NCBI RefSeq assembly: GCF_014207635.1 | Contig: NZ_JACHIE010000002.1 | Span: 124,001-188,000, forward strand | From: Acetobacter lovaniensis | Lineage (GTDB): Bacteria > Pseudomonadota > Alphaproteobacteria > Acetobacterales > Acetobacteraceae | Length of the DNA: 64,000 nucleotides | Direction of reading: 5' to 3' | Shown here: piece after piece, positions 48,142 to 56,118 of the stretch | Numbering within the stretch: position 1 is the first letter of the stretch | Layout: every line of letters starts with the position of its first letter | Program-made: the position numbers and the translations under genes | The notes under the pieces: model-generated | The model's database searches: none | Seen by the model: the letters and a program-made list of their open reading frames with translations, nothing else | What the model was told of the DNA's origin: nothing

Positions 48142-49818
48142 CTAGAACTTGAACTCCATGGTCTGCATGTAAAACATGCCGCTTTTTGCTCCGGCCTCAC
48201 GCATGCCGTGGGATGAGGCAAAGCCTGCGATATCATGTGTCCAGGTAAAATGCGGGGCAAAGCTCCATGCAACCTGCACCTGAGGAGAAACACCAACAAA
48301 GCCCCCATGCAGGTTATTCCGCCAGGCATAGGTCTTGCCTGTTCCATACACGGCATCCTGCGTGCTCTCACGCCAGAAGGCGGGAACATGAAGCCTCAGG
48401 CGCAGATTTGGCTTTGGTGCGGCTGTAATCACTGGACCGACCCCCACAAGGTTCTGGGAGGTCAGGGCGAGTGTGACGTCGTTATAGTAAGGCAGTGCGA
48501 CATAAGGTGTTACAAAAGTCCCGACCGCGCCATTTTTGCTGTTATAATTACCACCGGAAAACACATCCCCCTGAATCCCGAAAGATGGTTTACCCAGAAG
48601 GTTTTTTGCACTCCAGCTAATACTGCCGTTAACCGCGAACGCGCGGACAGGGCGGGTTTGCGCGCTCTCCTGCGCGGGACGAAACTGCCCACCCTGAAAA
48701 ACCCCGGTCAGATTAACATCAAACGGACCGGCATTCCCCCACAGACGCCCGCCTATATTATCCCGGCGGGTGGAGCCTGCTTCCGTCTTGCCTGCCTGAG
48801 CAAGAGGCAGGGCCGCATTGGCACCGTTAAACAGGTAGCCAAGAAAAAACACATCGGCAAAAAGCTGGCTCTTCTGCTTCATAAAAGAAAATGATGGCAG
48901 TGCCGTGGATGTGTAGGCCCCATACATGCGGGCATTATAACTTGTGCCATCCGCAAATACATCAACCGGCGTTTTATTGGTCTGCATGAAGTCAAACAGG
49001 TCAACACGGAAGGACTTCCACACCGCGTAGCCACGCACGCCGTCCCATGTCTGCTGCACGTTGGGCAGGTCACGGGCTGACTGCATGGAAACCGGTGCAT
49101 CCACAAACACCTGCCGCCCGCCGATAACCCCCATGCCGGCCCCCAGCAACCGCCCCTTTACCTCCAGAATCCCTTGCTGAAGGTCCAGCCGCTCGCGCTG
49201 TGTGCCTGCCTGATACCCGTAGTAATTGGAACCCCCGGCCACACCCCACAAAAACTCGGCATAGGCGCGCACATGTTCACCAAGATGCAGGTCTGCACCA
49301 TACATGTTGCGCAACAGCACGCGGCTGGAATTGGTTTTGCCTGCTGTACCCATCATGGGCTGGTTTTCAAATATATAGCGTAGCCGTTCCTCTCCACTCA
49401 GGGAGAGCCAGATACTACCTGTATTATTCAGGCGTATGTATTTAAGACGATTGAACCAGTCCTTGTTTCTTTTTGCCAGCGGAACATTTGCAAGATCGCT
49501 CCAGTCCTCCGCCCAGCGGACCTACCCATAGCCTGCCATTGTTCCAAAGCCGCTGGCTGCCTGCTTGCCTGCGTTGAACACCCCCCAATCCTGTGTATGC
49601 GGGATACGCTCCGCAGCTTTTACGGGTTTGGGGGTGTTTTTTTTCTCTACCGCCATAATGGTCTGGCGCGCACTCGGGGCGGTATCCTGTGCTGGAACAC
49701 TGACTGTCTGCGCCAAAGCGGGGTGTATCCCCACAGTGCCCAGCAGCACAGCCGCATGAACCGAGATTGGCCAGCTCTGAAAAAGGACGCACCTGAGGTG
49801 CTTACAATTCTTGTTCAT
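48142..49818 (-). pseudogene. Alginate-export-family outer-membrane porin, interrupted by an amber codon
   Basis: One reading frame of about 558 codons with a single TAG at 49524-49522. Before the stop: a signal peptide (hydrophobic VHAAVLLGTVGI, cleavage near ALAQ) and a short N-terminal part ending TMAGYG. After the stop the same frame continues with VRWAEDWSDLANVPLAKR, RLKYIRLNNTG and beta-barrel strands such as RVLLRNMYGADLHLGEHVRAY and AGMGVIGGRQVF, to a C-terminal Phe (MEFKF) as in outer-membrane proteins. It matches the alginate-export (AlgE-like) porin family often found in nitrate clusters. CAG to TAG is the simplest origin. The gene starts about 35 bases after narK and would pass nitrate or another anion. 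Confidence 0.8.
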
Positions 49819-49852
49819 GGTCACGTCTTATAATCCATAGCTAAAAGGGAAA

Positions 49853-51073
49853 TCAGGAAATTGCGGAAAAGCCGGTCGTGTCAGTCCCCTGTGCGCCCGC
49901 TGGTTTGTTCCAGCTTCTGCGGCAGATGGATACACAGACAAGCGCCACCAGAGCAATACCGGCAAAAGCCAGAAACCCCAGACTATAAGACCCCGTGGCC
50001 TGCCGTGCGGCACCCAGCGAAGATGCCAGGTAAAACCCGCCAACCCCACCGCTCATGCCGACCAGCCCGGTCAATATACCCACCTGTTGCGCAAAACGTG
50101 TGGGAACCAGTTGAAAAACGGCACCATTTCCCAGACCCAGCACCAGCATGCCCACAAAAAAAGCGGGAAACGCCAGCCAGATCGTAGGCAGTCCAAAACC
50201 GATCAGGCCAAAAATAACGGTTGCCGCCCCGTAGAGTATGCATAGCGCGCGCTCGCCCCCAATACGGTCTGCCAGCGCGCCACCCAGCGGGCGGATAAAA
50301 GAACCTGCAAACACAACCAGCGCGGTGCAGCTCCCCGCCACTGCGGGGGAAAGACCATACTGGTCATTAAAATAGATGGTCAGGAAGGAGGCCAGCCCGA
50401 CAAAGCCGCCAAATGTTACGCCGTAAAAGAACATCAGTGCCCAGCAATCGGCTTTTTTCAAAACCGGGAGCCATGCCACAAGGCCGGCACTCGGGTGGCG
50501 GGGCGGTTCTTTGGCAAGGTAGATAAAGGCACACAGCACAAGAACAAGCGGCAGCGTGGCCAGCCCGAACACGTTGGTCCAGCCATAAAGGGCCGCAAGC
50601 CCGGGCGCGAACAGGGAGGCAAGTGCCGTGCCGGAATTACCAGCCCCGGCAATACCCAGCGCCGTACCCTGATACTGCGGAGGGTACCAGCCCGATGCCA
50701 GCGGCAGCGCCACCGCAAAGGAAGCCCCGGCCACACCCAGAACAAAAGCCACCGGGAACAGGCCGATATAACTGTGTGGTGCCAGCATCCATGTTGCCGC
50801 AAGACCGGCAATAACAAAGGACTGCATGCCTATGGCAACGCGGCGCGGGCCATAATGGTCAACCAGTGCGCCAGCAACAACCCGCAACAAGGCCCCTGCG
50901 AGCACTGGCATGGCCACCAGCAGCCCTTTCTGGGCGGAATTCAGGTGCAGATCATGCGATATGGCTATGCCCAGTGGTCCAAGCAGCACCCAGACCATGA
51001 ACGACACATCAAAATATAGAAAAGCGGCAAGAAGAGTGCGGGGATTACCAGCTTTGAGGAAACCTCTATCCAT
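49853..51073 (-). CDS. narK: Nitrate/nitrite transporter, NarK/NasA type MFS
   Basis: A 406-residue, 12-helix MFS permease of the nitrate/nitrite porter family, likely bringing in nitrate for assimilation. The nitrate-signature helices are the Gly-rich FALGNGAVFQLVPTRFAQQVG-type segment in the second half and GVTFGGFVGLASFLTIYF; the Asp-Arg loop ADRIGGERALCILYG follows TM8. It begins the nitrate cluster, transcribed towards the porin, nirB and nasA. The 317-base region upstream holds several palindromes that may be operator sites. Confidence 0.93.
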   Translation of the reverse strand: MDRGFLKAGNPRTLLAAFLYFDVSFMVWVLLGPLGIAISHDLHLNSAQKGLLVAMPVLAGALLRVVAGALVDHYGPRRVAIGMQSFVIAGLAATWMLAPHSYIGLFPVAFVLGVAGASFAVALPLASGWYPPQYQGTALGIAGAGNSGTALASLFAPGLAALYGWTNVFGLATLPLVLVLCAFIYLAKEPPRHPSAGLVAWLPVLKKADCWALMFFYGVTFGGFVGLASFLTIYFNDQYGLSPAVAGSCTALVVFAGSFIRPLGGALADRIGGERALCILYGAATVIFGLIGFGLPTIWLAFPAFFVGMLVLGLGNGAVFQLVPTRFAQQVGILTGLVGMSGGVGGFYLASSLGAARQATGSYSLGFLAFAGIALVALVCVSICRRSWNKPAGAQGTDTTGFSAIS

Positions 51074-51390
51074 AATACCTATACCTAGTGCCGGACTGAA
51101 CGTCAGACACGCCCACTATGGGCAAGAAGGCCATCATTGGCCCCCAATGTAGATATCATCATGACCTTATGGATCGGATGCCTGCGTTGACATCTACCCT
51201 ATCTGTTTCAAGGATGACGTCATGTTATTCCGATGTCAAAATGTTTTTATGCGCAGACTGCCCTTCGCTGACCACTGTTCGGTTTTTGCCACACCGAAGG
51301 CGCATGTCTGACAAAACTGCAACTTTTCCGCATAGTCTGGAAGGGCCATAGAAGAGTCTGGGAATAATGCGTGTCCTGCACTCTGTTTTT
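51074..51390. promoter_or_regulatory. narK upstream region with palindromes
   Basis: 317 bases between narK and the Crp/Fnr gene, both on the minus strand, with no gene visible. Seen here: the 15-base palindrome CATTGG-CCC-CCAATG (51135-51149), 62 bases before the narK start; the 8-bp palindrome TGACGTCA (51215-51222); and the inverted pair TTGACATC (51187-51194) / GATGTCAA (51232-51239) enclosing it. They are likely operator and promoter elements of narK. Confidence 0.5.
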
Positions 51391-52107
51391 CTACGAAAGT
51401 TCACCCTGTGCAATCCTGCGCAACCTGCTTGCATCACGCACAGCCAGCATCTGGCGTGAGCGGGCAAGGAGCCCCGCTTTCTCCCACGCGGTCAGCACGC
51501 GGCTGGCGGTATGAAGCGTTGTGCCAGCCAGTTCCGCCACATCCCTGCGGCGTAGGGGCACACAGATCACACCGGTCTCAGCCTGCACGGCACCACTCTG
51601 CTCAACCAGCATGAGCAGGGCATGGGCAATGCGCTGTTCTGCACTCTGGGTTGCCATTTCACGCAGGCGATTTTGAACATTGGCAAGCCGCTGCCCGACC
51701 ATGCCGATAATGTTGATCGCAATTTGCGGGTGGTTCATGGTCAGCGCCAGAAAATCCGCTTTTGACCAGCTTGCAATATGCGAAGGCATCGCTGTTTCAG
51801 CGTCCGCCGGGTAATACCCTTCGGTAAACAGCGCGACGGTGCCAAACATTTCCCCCGGCGCAATCATGCGCATCAGTGCCTGCGCGCCATCGCTCCCGAT
51901 CTGGCGGATACGCACAGCCCCCACAAGCACCGCATAGGCACGCTGCGCCTGCGCCCCCTGCGTGAGAACACTGACCCCACCCGGTAAAACATCAACCCGC
52001 GCCAAAGAGATAACATGCGCCTTGACCCCGGACGGCAGTCCCTTCACCAGATCAAGTGCGCAAATGGCCTTGGCCGTATCCTCTGGACGCGTTTTTTGCT
52101 CAGACAT
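51391..52107 (-). CDS. Crp/Fnr-family regulator without FNR cysteines (NnrR/Dnr-like candidate)
   Basis: A 238-residue transcription factor: cyclic-nucleotide-type beta barrel (about 20-130, GGVSVLTQGAQAQRAYAV and MIAPGEMFGTVAL), long dimer helix (NIIGMVGQRLANVQNRL) and a winged HTH (about 180-232, LRRRDVAELAGTTLHTASRVL). It has no N-terminal cysteine cluster, with only one early Cys, so it is not an oxygen-sensing FNR; heme-type NO sensors of the Dnr/NnrR group look like this. It lies 54 bases downstream of the CopD-like gene on the same strand and next to the nitrate cluster, so control by NO or nitrite is a reasonable inference. Confidence 0.88.
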   Translation of the reverse strand: MSEQKTRPEDTAKAICALDLVKGLPSGVKAHVISLARVDVLPGGVSVLTQGAQAQRAYAVLVGAVRIRQIGSDGAQALMRMIAPGEMFGTVALFTEGYYPADAETAMPSHIASWSKADFLALTMNHPQIAINIIGMVGQRLANVQNRLREMATQSAEQRIAHALLMLVEQSGAVQAETGVICVPLRRRDVAELAGTTLHTASRVLTAWEKAGLLARSRQMLAVRDASRLRRIAQGELS

Positions 52108-52161
52108 GCCATGACCTTTACACCCCTTATGCCGCGCAGGGTATTCCTGCCATGCGCACGA

Positions 52162-52638
52162 TCAGAACAGTGACCAGCCATGACTGCCTGCCACGGCACC
52201 AAAAATGGTCACAAGACCCAGCACCAGCAGTACAGCATGCACGCGTTGCAGGACGGCAAAAGCAGCCTCCGGGTCGCGCTTTGCCCAGACGTTAAAATGC
52301 CGGTGGAGAACAAGAGGCTCCGCAACAAACAGAACAAGGGCAAAAACCAGCCACAGCCCCACCATAGCGTGCATCCACCAGAAACCGGGTTCAGAAAAAC
52401 GGGACCAGAGGTCCATTTTCATGACCATAAAAAGCCCGCTCAGCCCGACAAGCACCACAGCACTGCGCGCCTGCCACACAAAACGGCGCTCAAAAGCCTG
52501 AAAAGCCGCAAGTCTGTCAGGCCCGAACACACCATGACGCAGGGCAGGCAAAGCCGCTGTGGTGGCCATTGAGACCCCGCCAATCCAGATCACGACCCCA
52601 ATCACATGCAGTGCTCGGGCGATTGCCAGCTCGTCCAT
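52162..52638 (-). CDS. CopD-like four-helix membrane protein
   Basis: A 158-residue inner-membrane protein with four hydrophobic helices (about 7-25, 52-72, 84-103, 131-150) and conserved-looking histidines (ALHVIGVVIWIGG, WWMHAMVG, VHAVLLVLG), resembling the CopD/DUF2269-type family. The ATG at 52638 follows AAGGAGG closely, so the upstream in-frame ATG is rejected. Probably co-transcribed with the Crp/Fnr gene downstream and divergent from the truncated haemoglobin gene. The histidines could bind heme or metal; function unknown, perhaps in NO or copper handling. Confidence 0.8.
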   Translation of the reverse strand: MDELAIARALHVIGVVIWIGGVSMATTAALPALRHGVFGPDRLAAFQAFERRFVWQARSAVVLVGLSGLFMVMKMDLWSRFSEPGFWWMHAMVGLWLVFALVLFVAEPLVLHRHFNVWAKRDPEAAFAVLQRVHAVLLVLGLVTIFGAVAGSHGWSLF

Positions 52639-52711
52639 CCATTCCTCCTTGGGAAAGTTGCCATTTTTATCAGTCAAACCGCATTTCTAGTGCATTCTTG
52701 CCCTGCCGGGT

Positions 52712-52725
52712 TTGCGCTGGCGCAA
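52712..52725. promoter_or_regulatory. NnrR/FNR-type box in the divergent CopD-like / trHb promoter
   Basis: TTGCG-CTGG-CGCAA, a perfect 14-bp dyad with the TTG-N8-CAA geometry of Crp/Fnr-family sites. The half-site TTGCG is the form described for NnrR targets in Rhodobacter-type bacteria (TTGCG-N4-CACAA). It lies 60 bases before the haemoglobin start and 74 bases before the CopD-like start. Confidence 0.65.
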
Positions 52726-52785
52726 CCTTTCTGCCAGTCGCATCAGATAGAATATGCTCAACACCCAGTTAAGGAGGCCCATGTC

Positions 52786-53187
52786 ATGAGCAGACCGCCA
52801 CTGAACGAAGACGGGCTGACGATGCTTGTCGAAGCCTTTTACACGCGTGTCCGGGCCGATCCTGACCTCGGCCCCATTTTTGAAGATGTCGTGACCGACT
52901 GGCCGGAGCACCTGCAGACACTAACGGCTTTCTGGTCTTCCGTCATGCTGGGTACCGGGCGCTACAAAGGCCAGCCAGTACCGGCGCATATGCAGTTCCG
53001 TGACAGGATCACGCCAGAACTGTTCGATCGGTGGCTGGCCCTGTGGCGCGAGACCACATCCACACACATGCCAGCAGATGTTGCCGCCACTCTTCAGGAC
53101 AAGGCGGCCAACATTGCCAGAAGTCTGCAATTTGCCCTCTCTTTTTACGCCAGACGTGCTGTACCCCAACACAACACAGTGCCCTGA
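52786..53187 (+). CDS. Group III truncated haemoglobin
   Basis: A 133-residue truncated haemoglobin of group III (Ctb type). Conserved parts are the N-terminal LVEAFYTRVRADPDLGPIF, the Trp in FWSSVMLGTGRYKGQP, the proximal His68 in PVPAHMQF and the late ITPELFDRWLALWRETT. Such globins bind O2, NO and related ligands; in Campylobacter Ctb responds to nitrosative stress. The ATG at 52786 has AAGGAGG eight bases upstream. It is divergent from the CopD-like/Crp genes with an NnrR-like box between, and followed 28 bases later by the DUF1971 gene. Confidence 0.93.
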   Translation: MSRPPLNEDGLTMLVEAFYTRVRADPDLGPIFEDVVTDWPEHLQTLTAFWSSVMLGTGRYKGQPVPAHMQFRDRITPELFDRWLALWRETTSTHMPADVAATLQDKAANIARSLQFALSFYARRAVPQHNTVP

Positions 53188-53215
53188 CGCAAAACACTTC
53201 AGAAAAGTCACGCCC

Positions 53216-53518
53216 ATGACCGAAGTCGAGCCATATCGTTCCACACCCGTGTTCGATCAGGACACGCTGCCTGCCGCCTTGCGCACGCGCCATAATACCA
53301 GAGCAGGTGTGTGGGGAGTGATCCGGGTGCTTGAAGGAGCCCTGAAGCTCACTTACCTCGACCCGCCATCCGAACTCCTGCTGACACCACTCACCCCCGG
53401 TCTGATCCTGCCGCAGCAGCCACATTTTGTGACACCCGTCGGCACCATGACAATGAGAGTGGATTTTTACGATCAGTCACCACCCGATGCTCTTTTTTCC
53501 CGCCCCGTTCACATATGA
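53216..53518 (+). CDS. DUF1971 domain protein (cupin-like, TehB-associated type)
   Basis: A 100-residue protein with the DUF1971 pattern: STPVFDQDTLPAALRTRHNTRAGVWG at the start, VIRVLEGALKLTYLDP, GLILPQQPHFVTPVG and RVDFYDQSP at the end. These small cupin-like domains accompany truncated haemoglobins or TehB-type methyltransferases; the reaction is not established. The gene follows the haemoglobin gene closely in the same direction and should share its promoter. ATG at 53216 is used, since the upstream in-frame sequence overlaps the haemoglobin gene. Confidence 0.85.
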   Translation: MTEVEPYRSTPVFDQDTLPAALRTRHNTRAGVWGVIRVLEGALKLTYLDPPSELLLTPLTPGLILPQQPHFVTPVGTMTMRVDFYDQSPPDALFSRPVHI

Positions 53519-53646
53519 GCAACTCCGCTCATACGCGTCATGCTCCACCCGCTCCGCGCGGCTCTGCGCGGCTCTGGCCACCGGCTGCCCTACGGCACCC
53601 ATTCTACAGAATTGCTTGTTCTATCACCATCTTTCAGGTTTTATTC

Positions 53647-54159
53647 CTAAAGATGCAGGCGCATATGGGTGCGCAGATCATTACACCGCCTGGCATACTG
53701 GGACGCCTTGGATGCCGTGAAATAATTGATCAGAAACGCACCCAGCAGGGAGCCGAACGAAATGACGGTCAGCAGTTCCCCTGTAAACAGGATGGGGGCA
53801 TCATAATGCAGGGCGGAATACCACAGCAGCCCTATGCTCAGCACCGCGCCACAAAACCCGAGTACGCCGGTTGATTTGAGCAAGGAGTCCTCAACACTTT
53901 CAAACGCCGATGTCTCCCGCCACAGGTCGAACAGCTTGCGGTCCACATCATCCACGGCGGCGGCGTGTTCCTTGATTTCGGCTTCGGTACGCTTATTGGG
54001 GTTTTTACGATGAATATCGAGTTCCTGCCGCGCCTTGGCAAACACGCGCCGCCGCTCCTTGATGGCGGGCAGGCTGATGTCCACAAAGCTGAGAATAGCC
54101 ACGTTAAGACCAGCCGATAACTGCACAACGGCCTGAAAATCGCCCCATGTCACACTCAT
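53647..54159 (-). CDS. Hypothetical membrane protein, 170 aa
   Basis: I do not recognise this protein. It has an N-terminal hydrophobic or amphipathic stretch (about 10-32), a charged middle part rich in Lys/Glu/Arg (residues 33-90, KERRRVFAKARQELDIHRK), and two membrane helices at about 96-116 and 124-146. The ending is basic. It stands alone between the DUF1971 gene and the RNA methyltransferase gene, and its codon use looks native. The pattern suggests a small inner-membrane protein with a cytoplasmic coiled segment. Confidence 0.65.
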   Translation of the reverse strand: MSVTWGDFQAVVQLSAGLNVAILSFVDISLPAIKERRRVFAKARQELDIHRKNPNKRTEAEIKEHAAAVDDVDRKLFDLWRETSAFESVEDSLLKSTGVLGFCGAVLSIGLLWYSALHYDAPILFTGELLTVISFGSLLGAFLINYFTASKASQYARRCNDLRTHMRLHL

Positions 54160-54280
54160 TTTCTGGCACCTTACCCCTGGCTCACCTGCTGATCGGGCTT
54201 CTTTTTATAAAGCAGGGTGCGGGAAATAAAGGGGGAGTGCGGGCATGTCCGTCATGCCCGCACCCCTACCACACCATCCC

Positions 54281-55396
54281 CTATGGCAACGGTGCGGTCT
54301 GGTACAACGAAACACGCAGCCCCCCATGGGGCACGGGGGCTTCGGGCGGCAAAAATGGCAGGCCGGTCCCGTGGGCAAGTTTTGCCTCGGTCGTGACAAT
54401 AGCCACACGCCAGCCCGGAAAATGCGCCAGCATGGTCTGCCCAAACGCACTGTAAAGGGGGAGCAGGCTCTGCTTGTCCCCGATGCGGGTGCCATAGGGT
54501 GGGTTGGCAATAACCAGCCCCGCAGGCCCCGGTGGTGGCCGCAGGGCGCTGATTGGGGTCTGTGCAAAGGTTATGTAGTCCTGCACACCCGCGCGTTCGG
54601 CGTTGGCGCGGCTCATGGTTATGGCGCCCGCATCCCGGTCGCTCCCATAAAAATGGACCGACGGTGTGCGTTCGCTTTTAACCGCGCGCATCTGCTGCCA
54701 TGCCTGCGCATCAAAGGTCGCCAGTTGTTCAAAGGCAAAATGGCGCGCCCGGCCGGGGTTAAGGCGGGCGGCAATTTCGGCGGCCTCAATCACAAACGTA
54801 CCCGAGCCACACATGGGGTCCAGCACTGGCTCCTGCCCGTTATAGCCACACTGGCGCAGGAACAGGGCCGCCATTGTCTCCCGCAGGGGGGCGCGGTTAA
54901 TCGCCTGTTTGTAGCCGCGCCTGTGCAGCAGATCGCCCGATGTATCCACGCTTATGGTGCAGATATTCTGCTCAATCCGCGCACGCACCAGCACCGGCGC
55001 GTCATCCGCCTGTGTGGCACCCAGCGTCTGGGTAATGGCTTTGCCTATGCGTTCAGCCGCAGCACCGGCATGGTACACGCGTGAGCCCGCACAGCTTGCC
55101 TCCACCCGAAAGGGCACATCCGGGCGCAGAACGTCCTGCCACGCAACCTGCCGCGCGCGCCGGTCGAGCTGGGACAGATGCAGAGCAGGAAAAGACGCTA
55201 TGCGCGCCAGAACCCGGCTGCTCCCACGCACCCACAGGTTTGCGCGCCAGACCTCCGGCCACCCGCCGCGGATAACAACCCCGCCGGGCACGGCCACGGG
55301 CTGCCTGAACCCTTTAAGCCGCACCTCCGCGCACAACACGGATTCCAGCCCCGGCACGGTGGCTAAAAAGATCTCAAAGTCCTTGTCTTTCGTCAT
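54281..55396 (-). CDS. RlmL-like 23S rRNA (guanine-N2) methyltransferase
   Basis: A 371-residue SAM-dependent RNA methyltransferase of the THUMP/RlmK-L group. The N-terminal THUMP-like part (1-160) starts FEIFLATVPGLESVLCAEV and includes RRGYKQAINRAPLRETMAA. The catalytic domain has the SAM motif DPMCGSGTFVIEAAEIA and the catalytic NPPYGTRIGD (motif IV), as in m2G enzymes. It lacks the second, RlmK domain, so only the RlmL-type m2G activity (E. coli G2445) is expected. It is divergent from the cytochrome c gene. Confidence 0.92.
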   Translation of the reverse strand: MTKDKDFEIFLATVPGLESVLCAEVRLKGFRQPVAVPGGVVIRGGWPEVWRANLWVRGSSRVLARIASFPALHLSQLDRRARQVAWQDVLRPDVPFRVEASCAGSRVYHAGAAAERIGKAITQTLGATQADDAPVLVRARIEQNICTISVDTSGDLLHRRGYKQAINRAPLRETMAALFLRQCGYNGQEPVLDPMCGSGTFVIEAAEIAARLNPGRARHFAFEQLATFDAQAWQQMRAVKSERTPSVHFYGSDRDAGAITMSRANAERAGVQDYITFAQTPISALRPPPGPAGLVIANPPYGTRIGDKQSLLPLYSAFGQTMLAHFPGWRVAIVTTEAKLAHGTGLPFLPPEAPVPHGGLRVSLYQTAPLP

Positions 55397-55476
55397 GACG
55401 CCTGAATGACAGGAAGCCAGCCCAACGGCAACTTTATCCTTGCCCCATCCGTACGCGGGTCTGTGCGCAAGGGGAG

Positions 55477-55504
55477 TTGAGATACGGTCAAACCCGTGTA
55501 TAAT
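55477..55504 (+). promoter_or_regulatory. Sigma-70-like promoter of the cytochrome c gene
   Basis: TTGAGA (55477-55482), a 16-base spacer and a consensus TATAAT (55499-55504), 35 bases before the start codon. A GAGCAGGAG ribosome site follows. Confidence 0.7.
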
Positions 55505-55539
55505 TATTGCGCAACCGAACGATTGAGCAGGAGCTTTTC

Positions 55540-56010
55540 ATGAAAAAAACCATTCTGGCTGTGCTGGCAGCGACTGCGGGCCTGTCTGGCCTTGCAGGGA
55601 ACGCACACGCAGCAGCCGATGGTGCGCAACTGTTCGCAACACACTGCGCCATGTGCCACCAGAGCACCGGCAGCGGCGTGCCCGGGCAGTTCCCTCCGCT
55701 TAAAGGCCGTATCAACCAGATTGCAGCCACCCCCGAGGGCAAAACCTACGTCATTCACGTCATGCTCAACGGTCTGGCAGGCAGCCTGAAGGTTGGTGGC
55801 ATGTCCTATATGGGCTACATGCCCTCCATGGCCGCCATGTCGGATGATGATCTTGCAGCACTGCTGAGCTATGTTTCCGCCCTGTCGGGCGATGCCTCCG
55901 CCCCGGCCTTTACTGCGGACGAAATCAAGAACGCACGGGCAACCCCCTTCCAGCCGGGCCAGATTCTGGAAGAACGCAATACGCTTAACGCCGCCCACCC
56001 GCTGCCATAA
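55540..56010 (+). CDS. Small class I cytochrome c, periplasmic
   Basis: A 156-residue exported monoheme cytochrome. The signal peptide is residues 1-25 (KKTILAVLAATAGLSG, cleavage near AHA). The heme-binding CxxCH is CAMCH around residue 44, with the axial Met later in GGMSYMGYMPS or nearby. It fits the mono-heme subunits associated with alcohol/aldehyde oxidation and terminal oxidases in acetic acid bacteria, but no such enzyme gene is adjacent. ATG at 55540 has a good ribosome site. A strong terminator follows. Confidence 0.9.
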   Translation: MKKTILAVLAATAGLSGLAGNAHAAADGAQLFATHCAMCHQSTGSGVPGQFPPLKGRINQIAATPEGKTYVIHVMLNGLAGSLKVGGMSYMGYMPSMAAMSDDDLAALLSYVSALSGDASAPAFTADEIKNARATPFQPGQILEERNTLNAAHPLP

Positions 56011-56036
56011 GCCGCTGCCCCATTGCGGGCAGACCA

Positions 56037-56078
56037 CAAAAAAAGCCTCCCGCAGCACTGTGCGGGAGGCTTTTTTTG
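56037..56078. terminator. Bidirectional terminator between cytochrome c and SDR genes
   Basis: A 10-bp stem GCCTCCCGCA (56045-56054) / TGCGGGAGGC (56061-56070) flanked by A-runs on the left and T-runs on the right, serving both converging genes. Confidence 0.93.
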
Positions 56079-56118
56079 TTGCCCCCGGCCCGTTCAGGCA
56101 CCGGGGGTGCAAAATGGT

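Noticed and set aside
49522-49824. A separate small 100-residue exported protein upstream of the porin
   Set aside because: Its frame continues exactly into the porin after the amber codon, and the sequence after it (RWAEDW) belongs to the same family, so it is the front end of a broken gene.
51215-51222. TGACGTCA taken as a specific known bacterial operator
   Set aside because: An 8-base palindrome alone is common; it is listed only as part of the larger inverted-repeat pattern.
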